In this document: positions 8,950 through 17,628 of the stretch, in pieces | How positions within the stretch are numbered: position 1 is the first letter of the stretch | Layout of the letters: the number at the start of each line of letters is the position of its first letter | DNA from: Coprenecus sp902388455 | GTDB taxonomy: Bacteria; Bacteroidota; Bacteroidia; Bacteroidales; UBA932 | Length of the DNA stretch: 64,000 nucleotides | Direction of reading: 5' to 3' | Assembly (NCBI GenBank): GCA_963931615.1 | Contig: OZ007032.1 | Location: 1,178,001 to 1,242,000 of the forward strand | The notes under the pieces: model-generated | Told to the model about the DNA's origin: nothing | The model's database searches: none | What the model saw: the letters and a program-made list of their open reading frames with translations, nothing else | Position numbers and translations under genes: made by a program

Positions 8950-9975
8950 ATGATATTGCTGGCAGTTAATTTCGACAACCTGCACCAGATCCTGCGCAGC
9001 CTTTATGCGGACATGATGCCGCTCTGCTCGCAGATGACCGGCGTGGCCAAGGGCCTCGCCGGACTGGGTGCCCTCTTCTATGTGGCGTACCGCGTCTGGC
9101 AGTCGCTTGCGAGGGCCGAGCCGATAGACGTGTTCCCGCTGCTCCGTCCGTTCGCCCTGGGCATCTGCATCATGTTCTTCCCCTCGCTGGTGCTTGGCAC
9201 GCTGAACAGCGTCATGTCTCCCGTCGTGACCGGAACGCACAGCATCCTGGAGACGCAGACCCTGGACATGAACGAGTACAGGGAGCAGAAGGACAGGCTG
9301 GAGTTCGAGGCGATGAAGCGCAATCCCGAGACGGCCTACCTTGTGGACAAGGAGGCCTTCGACAACAGGCTGGACGAGCTGGGGGTCCTGGACGCGGTGG
9401 AGGCCTGCGGCATGTATGTGGACCGTGCGATGTACAACATGAGGAAGTCGGTGCATAATTTCTTCCGCGAGCTGCTGGAACTGATGTTCAACGCCGCCGC
9501 GCTGGTCATCGACACGCTCAGGACGTTCTTCCTGATCGTGCTGTCCATCCTCGGGCCGATTTCCTTTGCCATTTCGTGCTGGGACGGATTCCAGGCCACG
9601 CTCAGCCAGTGGTTCGTGCGCTACATAGGCATCTACCTGTGGCTTCCTGTGAGCGACCTGTTCAGCAGCGTCCTGGCCCGCATACAGGTGCTGATGCTCC
9701 AGAAGGACATCGAGCGGCTGTCCGACCCCGCTTTCATCCCTGACGGCTCCAACGCCGTGTACATAACGTTCCTCATCATCGGCATCATCGGGTATTTCAC
9801 GATTCCGACCGTGGCGAGCTGGATCGTGCAGGCGGGCGGAGGAACAGGCAACTACGGGAAGAACGTGAACCAGACAGCCTCCAGGACAGGTTCCGTGGTG
9901 GCCGGTACCGCCGGTGCCGCCGCGGGCAATGCGGCCGGAAGGCTGTCCAGGCAACAACAAACAATCAAAAACTGA
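8950..9975 (+). CDS. traJ: Conjugative transposon protein TraJ (VirB6-like)
   Basis: 341 residues with several hydrophobic segments: about 33-50, 69-93, 180-200, 213-235 and 272-290. The C-terminal tail is rich in Gly, Ala and Ser. The start MILLAVNFDNLHQILRSLY and the multi-spanning pattern are typical of Bacteroides TraJ, the polytopic inner-membrane channel component equivalent to VirB6/TrbL. A good ribosome-binding purine stretch (AGGAGG) precedes the start. It is followed by traK after five bases. Confidence 0.9.
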   Translation: MILLAVNFDNLHQILRSLYADMMPLCSQMTGVAKGLAGLGALFYVAYRVWQSLARAEPIDVFPLLRPFALGICIMFFPSLVLGTLNSVMSPVVTGTHSILETQTLDMNEYREQKDRLEFEAMKRNPETAYLVDKEAFDNRLDELGVLDAVEACGMYVDRAMYNMRKSVHNFFRELLELMFNAAALVIDTLRTFFLIVLSILGPISFAISCWDGFQATLSQWFVRYIGIYLWLPVSDLFSSVLARIQVLMLQKDIERLSDPAFIPDGSNAVYITFLIIGIIGYFTIPTVASWIVQAGGGTGNYGKNVNQTASRTGSVVAGTAGAAAGNAAGRLSRQQQTIKN

Positions 9976-9980
9976 AAGGA

Positions 9981-10604
9981 ATGGAATTCAAATCACTGAC
10001 AAACATCGAGACCGCTTTCCGGCACCTGCGCCTGTTCGGGATTGTCTATCTGGGGGTATGCACCCTGCTTGTGGGCTTCTCCGTGTGGAAGGCGTACAGC
10101 TTCGCCGAGGCGCAGCGGCAGAAAATCTATGTCCTGGACGAGGGCAGGTCGCTCATGCTCGCCCTCTCCCAGGACCTGGAACAGAACCGTCCCGTCGAGG
10201 CGAGGGAGCATGTCAGGCGCTTCCACGAGCTGTTCTACACGCTGTCGCCCGACAAGGACGCCATCGAGGGCAACATCCAGCGGGCCATGTTCCTCAGCGA
10301 CCGTTCTGCCTATACCCACTATGTGGACCTGGCGGAACAGGGGTACTACAACCGCGTCATCTCGGGCAATGTGAGCCAGCGCATCGAGGTGGACAGCGTC
10401 AGGTGCGACTTCAACGCCTACCCGTACGGCGTCACGACCTACGCCCGGCTTCTCATCATCAGGGAGAAGAGCGTCACGGAGCGGAGCCTCGTGACGCAGG
10501 GGCGGCTGCTCAACTCCACCCGAAGCGACAACAATCCCCACGGGTTCATCCTGGAGGCGTTCCGCGTGGTGGAGAACGTGGATATCAGAATGTATGACAG
10601 ATAA
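9981..10604 (+). CDS. traK: Conjugative transposon protein TraK (VirB8-like)
   Basis: 207 residues: a short cytoplasmic N-terminus, one transmembrane segment at about 19-37 and a periplasmic domain of 165 residues, the topology of VirB8/TraK proteins that act as assembly factors between inner-membrane complex and outer-membrane core. The opening MEFKSLTNIETAFRHLRLF is characteristic of the family. Length is normal. It lies in the tra operon between traJ and traL. Confidence 0.9.
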   Translation: MEFKSLTNIETAFRHLRLFGIVYLGVCTLLVGFSVWKAYSFAEAQRQKIYVLDEGRSLMLALSQDLEQNRPVEAREHVRRFHELFYTLSPDKDAIEGNIQRAMFLSDRSAYTHYVDLAEQGYYNRVISGNVSQRIEVDSVRCDFNAYPYGVTTYARLLIIREKSVTERSLVTQGRLLNSTRSDNNPHGFILEAFRVVENVDIRMYDR

Positions 10605-10616
10605 AAACAGGAAAGA

Positions 10617-10910
10617 ATGAGAAAGACATATGTAAGAATCAAGGATTTCATAGGGGGCAGGCTGCACTGCCTGTGCGACAGGCTCAGCCCCCGTCAGAGG
10701 ACGGTGACCGTCCTCGTGGCGGCCGTGCTTTTCGCACTGGTTAATTTCTACATGATTTTCCGGGCGGTTTATGACATCGGGCGTGAGGATGCCCGAAGGG
10801 AGGTCATCAGGATAGAGCCTCTTGACATTCCGGAATTTGTTCCTGCCGATTCCCTCTCTGACGGGAAGATACGGGAGATGGAAGAGTTTTTTAACCAGTT
10901 CAACAAGTAA
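10617..10910 (+). CDS. traL: Conjugative transposon protein TraL (DUF3989)
   Basis: 97 residues: a basic cytoplasmic start, one membrane segment at about 29-47 containing VLVAAVLFALVNFYMIF, and a short periplasmic tail rich in acidic residues. Size, topology and place between traK and traM fit DUF3989/TraL, a small inner-membrane protein of the transfer apparatus. The next gene starts five bases after its stop. Confidence 0.85.
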   Translation: MRKTYVRIKDFIGGRLHCLCDRLSPRQRTVTVLVAAVLFALVNFYMIFRAVYDIGREDARREVIRIEPLDIPEFVPADSLSDGKIREMEEFFNQFNK

Positions 10911-10914
10911 GGTT

Positions 10915-12207
10915 ATGAGTACGGACACTGATAAATTGAAACAGAAGCAGAAAGTCAGGAAATGCTTGGTTTTCATAGGTATGTTCCTGCTGTTCCTCGG
11001 ATGCATGTGGCTGATTTTCGCCCCGTCGGAAAAGGACAGGCAGGAGGAGGAAGGGAAGGCCGGCTTCAATGCCGAGCTGCCCGACCCGAGAGGCACGGGC
11101 ATCGAGGCGGACAAGATGGCCGCCTATGAGCAGGAGGACATGCGACGCAGGCAGGAGGAGAAGATGCGCACGCTGGCCGACTTCTCCGCTCTGGCCGATG
11201 AACGCAGGCAGGAGAATGTCCCGGAACCGGATGAGGCGGTGGATGTTGCCCGTGAAGGCGGCAGCCGGCAGCACCGTAGCGGCGGGAACGGCAGGGCGGA
11301 AGCCTTCGCCTCTTCAGCCTCGGCCTACAACGAGATAAGGGCCACGCTCGGCAGCTTCTATGAGACACCGGAAGAAGACCCCGAAAAGGAGGCCCTGAAA
11401 GCAGAGGTGGAACAGCTCCGCCAGGCTGCCGCAGCACAGAGCGCCGGACCGAGCTACGAGGAACAGGTGGCCCTGCTGGAGAAGTCCTACGAGCTTGCCG
11501 CAAAGTATATGCCTTCGGGCGGTAATACGGTGACAGCGGACAGTCAGGAGGCGGAAAGTCCGTCAAGGGAAAGAAATGCGGAAGCCGTTCCCGTCGGGCT
11601 GGTATCCTCTCCGGTCGTGTCGTCCCTTCCTCAGCCCCTCGCCGATTCGGTCCGGTCCGCAAGGCTGCTTTCCGGTACGGATGCCGGTTTCCATACGGCT
11701 GTGGGCAGTACCGGGACACAGGTGGCAAGGAACACCATACGTGCCTGCGTACACGGCGACCAGACCGTCGTCAGCGGGCAGAACGTGCGGCTCCGGCTGC
11801 TGGAGGCCATGCGGGTTGGAAGACTCGTGCTGCCGCGCAATACCCTGCTGACCGGCGAGGGGCGTATCCAGGGCGAGCGCCTTGCCGTTGATATCCTTCA
11901 GGTGGAATATGACGGCACCGTCATCCCCGTGGAACTGGCCGTGCTGGACAGTGACGGACAGGACGGGATATTCATTCCCGGCTCGACGGAGGCGAACGCG
12001 GTCAGGGAGGTGGCCGCCAACATGGGGCAGAACCTCGGCACGACCATCTCCATCACCAACCAGTCGGCGGGCGACCAGATTCTCTCCGAGCTTGGACGGG
12101 GAGCCATACAGGGCCTGTCGCAGTATATTTCCAAGAAGATGCGCGAGGAAAAAGTGCATCTCAAATCAGGATATGAGCTGATGCTCTGTCAGAAAGACAA
12201 CCAATGA
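10915..12207 (+). CDS. traM: Conjugative transposon protein TraM (VirB10-like)
   Basis: 430 residues from the ATG at 10915; the open frame extends upstream into traL but that start would not resemble the family. A basic cytoplasmic tail is followed by one membrane segment near 22-39, then a long linker rich in Glu, Arg and Gln with coiled-coil character (60-220) and a compact C-terminal domain of about 150 residues. This is the VirB10 plan: a protein that spans the envelope and links inner-membrane ATPases with the outer-membrane core. It is spaced 26 bases from traN. Confidence 0.88.
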   Translation: MSTDTDKLKQKQKVRKCLVFIGMFLLFLGCMWLIFAPSEKDRQEEEGKAGFNAELPDPRGTGIEADKMAAYEQEDMRRRQEEKMRTLADFSALADERRQENVPEPDEAVDVAREGGSRQHRSGGNGRAEAFASSASAYNEIRATLGSFYETPEEDPEKEALKAEVEQLRQAAAAQSAGPSYEEQVALLEKSYELAAKYMPSGGNTVTADSQEAESPSRERNAEAVPVGLVSSPVVSSLPQPLADSVRSARLLSGTDAGFHTAVGSTGTQVARNTIRACVHGDQTVVSGQNVRLRLLEAMRVGRLVLPRNTLLTGEGRIQGERLAVDILQVEYDGTVIPVELAVLDSDGQDGIFIPGSTEANAVREVAANMGQNLGTTISITNQSAGDQILSELGRGAIQGLSQYISKKMREEKVHLKSGYELMLCQKDNQ

Positions 12208-12233
12208 CAACAACCCATTAAAATTCAAGAAGT

Positions 12234-13205
12234 ATGAGAAAGATTCTTTTGATGCTTGCCCTCGTTACGGGCGTTGCGAGTGCCCATGCACAGTCGGCTG
12301 ACAGCACGGCCGTAAATGATTTGACCTTGAAAGCGGATATCTATCCCGGACAGGAGGACGGGGACATCTACCACGGGCTGTCCCGGAAACTCACCTTTGA
12401 CCGGATGATTCCTCCCTATGGCCTGGAAGTGACATACGGGAAGACCACCCACATCATCTTCCCCTCGGCTGTGCGCTATGTGGACCTCGGATCCCCGAAC
12501 CTGATTGCGGGCAAGGCCGACGGCGCGGAGAACGTCATCCGTGTCAAGGCCACGGTGAGGAATTTCCGTGAGGAGACCAACATGTCGGTGATTACCGAAA
12601 GCGGAAGTTTCTACACCTTCAATGTGAAGTATGCCGACGAACCCCTGCTGCTCAACATCGAGATGAAGGACTTCATCCATGACGGCAGCGGGGTGAACCG
12701 CCCCAATAACGCTCTTGACATCTACCTGAAGGAGCTCGGCAGCGAGTCGCCTAAGCTGGTGCATCTGATAGCCAAGGCTATCCATAAAGACAACAAGCGT
12801 CACATCAAGCATGTGGGTAGCCAGACGTTCGGCATCCAGTACCTGCTACGCGGACTCTATACACACAACGGACTGCTTTATTTCCATACCCAGGTGAAGA
12901 ACACGTCAAACGTGCCTTATGAGGTGGATTTCGTGACATTCAAGATCGTGGACAAGAAGGTGATGAAGCGCACGGCCATCCAGGAGCAGGTGATATTTCC
13001 ACTGCGTGCCTACAACTATGCCACGGCTGTTGCCGGAAAGAAGGACGAGCGTACCGTCTTTGTCCTTGACAAGTTCACCATCCCCGCCGACAAGATGCTG
13101 GTGGTGGAGATGCACGAGAAGAGCGGAGGACGGCACCAGACCTTCACCGTGGAAAGCGAGGACATCGTGAGAGCGAGGGTAATCAATGAACTTAAAGTGA
13201 AATGA
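12234..13205 (+). CDS. traN: Conjugative transposon protein TraN (DUF4138, VirB9-like)
   Basis: 323 residues with a signal peptide ending near AHAQ (residue 20) and a beta-rich mature part containing IIFPSAVRYVDLG, the typical DUF4138 pattern. It is the VirB9-like secreted component that forms the outer-membrane core complex together with the VirB10-like TraM. The stop overlaps the possible first start of traO (ATGATCATG), so the pair is coupled. Confidence 0.9.
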   Translation: MRKILLMLALVTGVASAHAQSADSTAVNDLTLKADIYPGQEDGDIYHGLSRKLTFDRMIPPYGLEVTYGKTTHIIFPSAVRYVDLGSPNLIAGKADGAENVIRVKATVRNFREETNMSVITESGSFYTFNVKYADEPLLLNIEMKDFIHDGSGVNRPNNALDIYLKELGSESPKLVHLIAKAIHKDNKRHIKHVGSQTFGIQYLLRGLYTHNGLLYFHTQVKNTSNVPYEVDFVTFKIVDKKVMKRTAIQEQVIFPLRAYNYATAVAGKKDERTVFVLDKFTIPADKMLVVEMHEKSGGRHQTFTVESEDIVRARVINELKVK

Positions 13206-13780
13206 TCATGAGGAGGTGCCTGTTTATACTTGCCGCCTGCGTATCGCTTGCCCTGCCGTCGGGGCAGGCATACGCCCAGCGGTATCTGCCCGGGATGAAG
13301 GGCGTGGAACTCAGGGGCGGCTTTGCCGGAGGATCGGAAGCACCGCTGAACTGGTACACGGGATTCGCTGTGTCGGGATATACGAAAAAGGCCAATCACT
13401 GGGTAGTCGGTGCCGAATACCTGCTGAGGAATTACGATTACCGTGGAAACCCGGTTCCCCGTGCGCAGTTCACGGCGGAGGGTGGCTATTACCTGAAGTT
13501 CCTGTCCGACCCTACCAGGACCCTCTTCCTTTCCATCGGCGGTTCGGCGCTGGCCGGCTATGAGACGGTGAACTGGGGCGAGAGGATGATGCCCGACGGC
13601 TCCACGCTTCTTGACGGGGACGCCTTCGTCTATGGCGGCGCCCTGACACTGGAGCTTGAGACTTACATCACGGACCGCATCGTACTGCTTGCCCATGTGC
13701 GGGAGCGTGCCCTGTGGGGAAGCTCGCTCGGCGTGTTCACGACACAGTTCGGGCTGGGACTGAAATTCATCATCAATTAG
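13202..13780 (+). CDS. traO: Conjugative transposon protein TraO
   Basis: 192 residues (190 if the second ATG at 13208 is used). A signal peptide ends at AYAQ, and the rest shows alternating beta-strand patterns ending in an aromatic-rich strand (FGLGLKFIIN), as in outer-membrane barrel proteins. TraO of Bacteroides conjugative transposons has this form and position. It probably sits in the outer membrane as part of, or anchor for, the core complex. Confidence 0.87.
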   Translation: MIMRRCLFILAACVSLALPSGQAYAQRYLPGMKGVELRGGFAGGSEAPLNWYTGFAVSGYTKKANHWVVGAEYLLRNYDYRGNPVPRAQFTAEGGYYLKFLSDPTRTLFLSIGGSALAGYETVNWGERMMPDGSTLLDGDAFVYGGALTLELETYITDRIVLLAHVRERALWGSSLGVFTTQFGLGLKFIIN

Positions 13781-13786
13781 CCGCCT

Positions 13787-14767
13787 ATGGATATAGAAAT
13801 GATAAGAGGCATTCCCATTGAGGAATTCCTGTCACGCCTGGGGCATGAGCCGGTCAGACGGCACGGGGACGAATGCTGGTATCTCTCCCCGTGCCGGGAG
13901 GAAAGGACGCCGTCGTTCCATGTGAACACCCGAAAAGGGGTCTGGCATGACTTCGGCACGGGACATGGCGGCGACATCTTCACCCTCGCCGGGGAACTTT
14001 CCGGAAACGGCAGCTTCCTGGCGCAGGCAAGGTTCATCGCCGGGGTGTATGGGGGCACGGTACCTGAACATGCCGGAAAGGCGCGTGTGAAGGAAGGGAC
14101 ACGGACGGTAAGGCGGAAGGAAGTCTCCCGGTTCGAGGAGGTGGTCCGCAGTCCCTTGTCCTCCGACGCCCTGCTCGGCTACCTGAAAGGACGCGGCATC
14201 CCTGCCGGCATCGCACGGGCGAACTGCGAGGAGGTCCGGTTCCGGCTGTACGGCAAGCGGTATTTCGCCGTCGGGTTCAGGAACGTGAGCGGGGGTTACG
14301 AGCTGCGGAGCAGGTTCATGAAATGGTGCCTGCCGCCCAAGGACATTTCCGTCATCCGTAACGGATCCCTTACCTGCAACCTGTTCGAGGGCTTCATGGA
14401 CTACCTCTCGTGGATGGTGCTCGGCATCAGCTGCGGCGAGGACTATCTGGTACTCAATTCGGTGGCCCTGGTTGAACGCGCGTTCCCTTATCTGGACCGT
14501 TACGGGAAGATACGGTGCTACCTTGACAATGACGACGCCGGGAAAAGGACGCTGGCTATACTGCGGAAACGCTACGGGGACAGGATTGACGACTGTTCCG
14601 ACCTGTATGCCGGCTGCAAGGACCTGAACGAATACCTGGAAAGCAATTTCCCGCCCGGACAGAAATATCTTTTACAAACCGTTAAAACAAGAAATGAACA
14701 TGAAAACGATTATGAACAGAAAAGGGCTGTCTGCCCTTGTGTGCGCCCTGACGGGCATGACCTTTAG
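13787..14767 (+). CDS. traP: Toprim-domain DNA primase TraP
   Basis: 326 residues. The N-terminal region corresponds to the CHC2 zinc ribbon of primases (SPCREERTPSF, then GHGGDIFTLAGE), but most of the metal-binding Cys and His residues are absent, so the ribbon is degenerate. A Toprim domain follows, with the catalytic Glu in LFEGFMDYL near 200 and the acidic motif YLDNDDAGK near 245. It would synthesise primers on the transferred strand in the recipient. The last 25 codons overlap the start of traQ in another frame by 74 bases, an unusually long overlap. Confidence 0.87.
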   Translation: MDIEMIRGIPIEEFLSRLGHEPVRRHGDECWYLSPCREERTPSFHVNTRKGVWHDFGTGHGGDIFTLAGELSGNGSFLAQARFIAGVYGGTVPEHAGKARVKEGTRTVRRKEVSRFEEVVRSPLSSDALLGYLKGRGIPAGIARANCEEVRFRLYGKRYFAVGFRNVSGGYELRSRFMKWCLPPKDISVIRNGSLTCNLFEGFMDYLSWMVLGISCGEDYLVLNSVALVERAFPYLDRYGKIRCYLDNDDAGKRTLAILRKRYGDRIDDCSDLYAGCKDLNEYLESNFPPGQKYLLQTVKTRNEHENDYEQKRAVCPCVRPDGHDL

Positions 14768-15266
14768 TATGCTGGCCTCGTGCAGCGATGACCTTGACGT
14801 GCAGCAGTCCTATCCATTCACGGTAGAGACGATGCCCGTACCCACACGCATCGTGAAAGGCGAGACCGTGGAGATCCGCTGCGAGCTGAAACGGGAAGGA
14901 CGGTTCTCCGACGCCCGCTATACCGTCCGTTATTTCCAGCCGGACGGCGAGGGCACGCTGCGCATGGACGACGGCATGGTGCTGCTGCCCAACGACCGTT
15001 ATCCGCTGGACAGGGAGGTGTTCCGCCTGTACTATACTTCGGAATGCGAGGACCAGCAGAGCATAGACATCTATTTCGAGGACAACAGCGAGCCGGCGCA
15101 GCTTTTTCAACTGACTTTCAGCTTCAATAGCGAAGACGCTGACATGGATGATGACGGCAACGGGGATGGTGGAGACGACGGGGCGCCGCTCGTCGTGCCG
15201 CCTATAGACACCGCTGCCGTATTGCTGCCTGCTGACACCTTGATAAGAAAGCCGATATGTCTATGA
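14694..15266 (+). CDS. traQ: Conjugative transposon lipoprotein TraQ (DUF3872)
   Basis: 190 residues with a lipoprotein signal (MLASCSDD; Cys at about 27), then a beta-rich domain with YPFTVETMPVP and IVKGETVEIRCEL, typical of DUF3872/TraQ. An Asp/Gly-rich low-complexity stretch (about 145-165) precedes the C-terminus and may be a lineage-specific insertion. An ATG two codons later (14700) is an equally possible start. It overlaps traP by 74 bases and the lysozyme gene by a few bases, so the end of the operon is tightly packed. Its place is probably the outer membrane or periplasm. Confidence 0.85.
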   Translation: MNMKTIMNRKGLSALVCALTGMTFSMLASCSDDLDVQQSYPFTVETMPVPTRIVKGETVEIRCELKREGRFSDARYTVRYFQPDGEGTLRMDDGMVLLPNDRYPLDREVFRLYYTSECEDQQSIDIYFEDNSEPAQLFQLTFSFNSEDADMDDDGNGDGGDDGAPLVVPPIDTAAVLLPADTLIRKPICL

Positions 15267-15751
15267 GAATCGGGATGTTGGCAGTATGCCTTGTGTGGGG
15301 ATTCCTTTCATATGCCGGGACGGGACCACCTCGGGATACCGGAAGGTTTGAGGAGGCAGTCAGGCTCATCAAGCGGTACGAGGGCTGGCACGGCAACCAT
15401 CTGCCGTACATCGGTTACGGCCACCGTCTGTTGCCGGGTGAGAGGCTTTCATCAGACATTACGGAAGAACAGGCGGACAGCCTGCTCAGGGAGGATTTGA
15501 GGAAGCTGTGCGTCCTGTTCCGTGATTTCGGGAAGGATTCCCTTCTGCTTGCCGCACTTGCCTACAATGTGGGACCGTACCGGTTGCTCGGATATGGGGA
15601 ATTACCCAAAAGCCGTCTGATAAGGAGACTGGAATCCGGCGACCGGGACATCTATGACGAGTATGTTTCTTTCCGGTGTTACCGGGGCAAGGTGGTTCCG
15701 AGCATCGAGCGCAGAAGAAAGGAAGAGTTCAGGCTGCTGTTTGTACCTTAA
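15257..15751 (+). CDS. Secreted phage-type lysozyme (GH24-like) of the tra operon
   Basis: 164 residues with a signal peptide (start at 15257, or at 15263 where ATGA overlaps the traQ stop). The mature part has RYEGW with the catalytic Glu, and GYGH, the hallmark of phage-type muramidases. Further on LAYNVGP matches the conserved helix after the active site. It cuts peptidoglycan locally so that the transfer apparatus can cross the cell wall. It closes the transfer operon and is followed by a terminator. Confidence 0.88.
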   Translation: MSMRIGMLAVCLVWGFLSYAGTGPPRDTGRFEEAVRLIKRYEGWHGNHLPYIGYGHRLLPGERLSSDITEEQADSLLREDLRKLCVLFRDFGKDSLLLAALAYNVGPYRLLGYGELPKSRLIRRLESGDRDIYDEYVSFRCYRGKVVPSIERRRKEEFRLLFVP

Positions 15752-15758
15752 AAATTTT

Positions 15759-15808
15759 AGACTCTGATTTGATATTGGTATTATTTTATGTCAGGTCAGA
15801 GTCTTTTA
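15759..15808 (+). terminator. Terminator of the tra operon
   Basis: AGACTCTGA at 15759-15767 pairs perfectly with TCAGAGTCT at 15796-15804, followed by TTTATATT. The loop is long (28 bases) but the position eight bases after the lysozyme stop supports a terminator. Confidence 0.55.
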
Positions 15809-15854
15809 TATTCAATTAAGGACCATAGAAATATTGTTGTATCAACATTTGATG

Positions 15855-15862
15855 TAATTTTG
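15855..15862 (+). promoter_or_regulatory. Promoter -7 box of the protease-nuclease pair
   Basis: TAATTTTG matches TAnnTTTG and lies 17 bases before the ATG at 15880. A TTGTTG at 15834-15839 is a plausible -33 element. The pair therefore probably has its own promoter independent of tra. Confidence 0.55.
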
Positions 15863-15879
15863 TATGCGATAATGAATCA

Positions 15880-16710
15880 ATGTATTACATTAAAAATAGT
15901 TTAGTTGTGAACATAATTACAAAAGCTTATTTCAATTTTATTTGGAGTAAAAATTATCAAGTAGTAGTTGCACCACCGAAAAGTACAGACTTTGCTAATT
16001 TTACATATAGTGGTTGTGGATTTGTTGTACGATATAAAGGCTATAATTTTTTTATAACAGCAGACCATGTCATTCATGGAGAACATTTTGAGGCTGATGA
16101 AAGGGATGCAAAAGATAATGTTGTAGGCGTGTTACTATGTAAAAATGATATGGAATGTTATGCTTCATTAGTTGTTCCTCTTGGGGGAATATATGATTTT
16201 ACAAAATATCAATTACCGAAATCAAAAGATGATTTAGTATTTCCAGAATTAGTTGATGTAGCTTTTTGTAAAGTAGATGAGAGGTTAAAAGAATGTGTTA
16301 CAATAGAACTTCGTATAGAGGATGAGATAATTGTGTCAGCAGGAGAACCCAAAGGATATATACCCACAGAGATGTTTCTTGAACATCCTTCTAAAGACGA
16401 ATTATATGTAGTTGCTGGTACTATTTTGAAAGTACATCAGAATGGTATTCGCTTTTCCCCTTTAAACGCCATCTATTGTGGATTAGAATACGTAGAAACT
16501 ATAGATAATTTGTTCCATTTAAAATACCCCCAAACAATAGATTATCAACAATGGGCAGGATTGAGTGGCTCACCTGTTTTCAATAATGAGGGGAAATTAT
16601 TAGGGATGTTACTTAGAGTAGAAGATGGAGGACATGCTGTTTGGGTAAAGCCGATTAGTGAGATTGTTAAATTTTTAAATTATAGTTTGAGTATAGAAAA
16701 CTCAATTTAG
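15880..16710 (+). CDS. Trypsin-like serine protease, candidate defence component
   Basis: 276 residues, no signal peptide, so probably cytoplasmic. The catalytic triad of chymotrypsin-like proteases is visible: His63 in FFITADHVIHG, Asp126 in LVDVAFC and Ser229 in GLSGSPVFN, with a following strand (LLGMLLRVE) as expected. No PDZ or other extra domain is seen. The gene is very AT-rich compared with the tra operon, which points to separate acquisition. It is followed after 28 bases by a RusA-type nuclease gene. Inference: the protease may control or be controlled by the nuclease. It could also be a stand-alone cargo gene; the substrate is unknown. Confidence 0.8.
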   Translation: MYYIKNSLVVNIITKAYFNFIWSKNYQVVVAPPKSTDFANFTYSGCGFVVRYKGYNFFITADHVIHGEHFEADERDAKDNVVGVLLCKNDMECYASLVVPLGGIYDFTKYQLPKSKDDLVFPELVDVAFCKVDERLKECVTIELRIEDEIIVSAGEPKGYIPTEMFLEHPSKDELYVVAGTILKVHQNGIRFSPLNAIYCGLEYVETIDNLFHLKYPQTIDYQQWAGLSGSPVFNNEGKLLGMLLRVEDGGHAVWVKPISEIVKFLNYSLSIENSI

Positions 16711-16738
16711 ATAACAAAAAACTGAAATCATTATAGTT

Positions 16739-17488
16739 ATGTTACAAGATTATAAATTGAAAATAGAATTTGATAATTGTTCGTATGACAGTCCATATTT
16801 AATAGAAGGCTGTGCAAACAGTTGTATTGAGTTGATTATAGAGTCTGAGAATTTTCCTACGCTACAGTCTAAAAAAAATGTTCAGAAAGAACTGCAAAGT
16901 GTAATAAGAGTAGAGTTGGGAAAATTCAAATGGATAATATATAATGATGTCAATCTTGAATTTGTCTGGTACTTTTCATGTTTACGCAAAAAGGAGTCAG
17001 ATAAAATAGGAGATTTAGATAATCTTATAAAACCTATTATTGATACATTCTCTGGGGATAATGGGGTATTTATAGATGATTCTCAAATAGGTTCAATCAA
17101 CAACTCATGGATGTCCAGAGATATAAGTTCATCTCAAAATTCTATTTTGAGAATCTTTATTCATTTCAACAATGATGATTGTTGTATAAAAAAGAATATG
17201 CAATTTGTTCAGGTAGAAAAACAAATGTATGCTGTATACAATTTTGATATAAATAGCGTCGATGATTTATATCGTGTATTAACATTGCATCATATACAAA
17301 GGAAAAGAAGAGAAATTCAAAATAAAAATCCTAATATGGAGATATTTTCAACAGATTTTAATTTATTCCATAGAACTCGCTTAAAAGATATTCCTAATAA
17401 TAAAATCTATACTTGGGATAAGTTCAAACAATTATGTATTGATGCAGGATTGAATTTTAAAGAATTACTTAGAAGAGAGAGAGAATGA
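16739..17488 (+). CDS. RusA-type Holliday-junction nuclease with C-terminal extension
   Basis: 249 residues. Residues 90-120 contain GDLDNLIKPIID and FIDDSQIGSI. Asp92, Asp94 and Asp113 have exactly the spacing of the RusA catalytic aspartates (D70, D72, D91 in E. coli) and Lys98 matches the RusA lysine four residues after the second Asp. RusA itself is about 120 residues; here about 125 further residues of unknown type follow, with a basic LHHIQRKRREIQ helix. It is AT-rich and follows the protease gene in the same direction. Inference: a structure-specific nuclease acting with the protease, perhaps against incoming DNA. A housekeeping role in resolving transposon intermediates is the alternative. 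Confidence 0.7.
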   Translation: MLQDYKLKIEFDNCSYDSPYLIEGCANSCIELIIESENFPTLQSKKNVQKELQSVIRVELGKFKWIIYNDVNLEFVWYFSCLRKKESDKIGDLDNLIKPIIDTFSGDNGVFIDDSQIGSINNSWMSRDISSSQNSILRIFIHFNNDDCCIKKNMQFVQVEKQMYAVYNFDINSVDDLYRVLTLHHIQRKRREIQNKNPNMEIFSTDFNLFHRTRLKDIPNNKIYTWDKFKQLCIDAGLNFKELLRRERE

Positions 17489-17568
17489 GATTGTAGAAAA
17501 AATATTCTTAGGTTTTGATAGAATTATCCCTGTTTATAAAGGGAGAAATACAAAAATAGCTTGTGAAT

Positions 17569-17611
17569 AAAAAAGTGAGTGTATCAAAATGGCTCGGTTT
17601 GACACACCCAC
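17569..17611 (-). terminator. Terminator between convergent genes
   Basis: GTGAGTGTATCAAA (17575-17588) pairs with TTTGACACACCCAC (17598-17611) with two wobble pairs. On the minus strand it is followed by six T, so it ends the DUF3871 transcript; it may also stop transcripts from the nuclease side. Confidence 0.7.
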
Positions 17612-17628
17612 TCAATTATATGAATCAT

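Noticed and set aside
8323..9960. A 545-codon open frame on the minus strand across traI-traJ
   Set aside because: Antisense shadow of two well-identified genes; composition is of the shadow type and no start context is seen.
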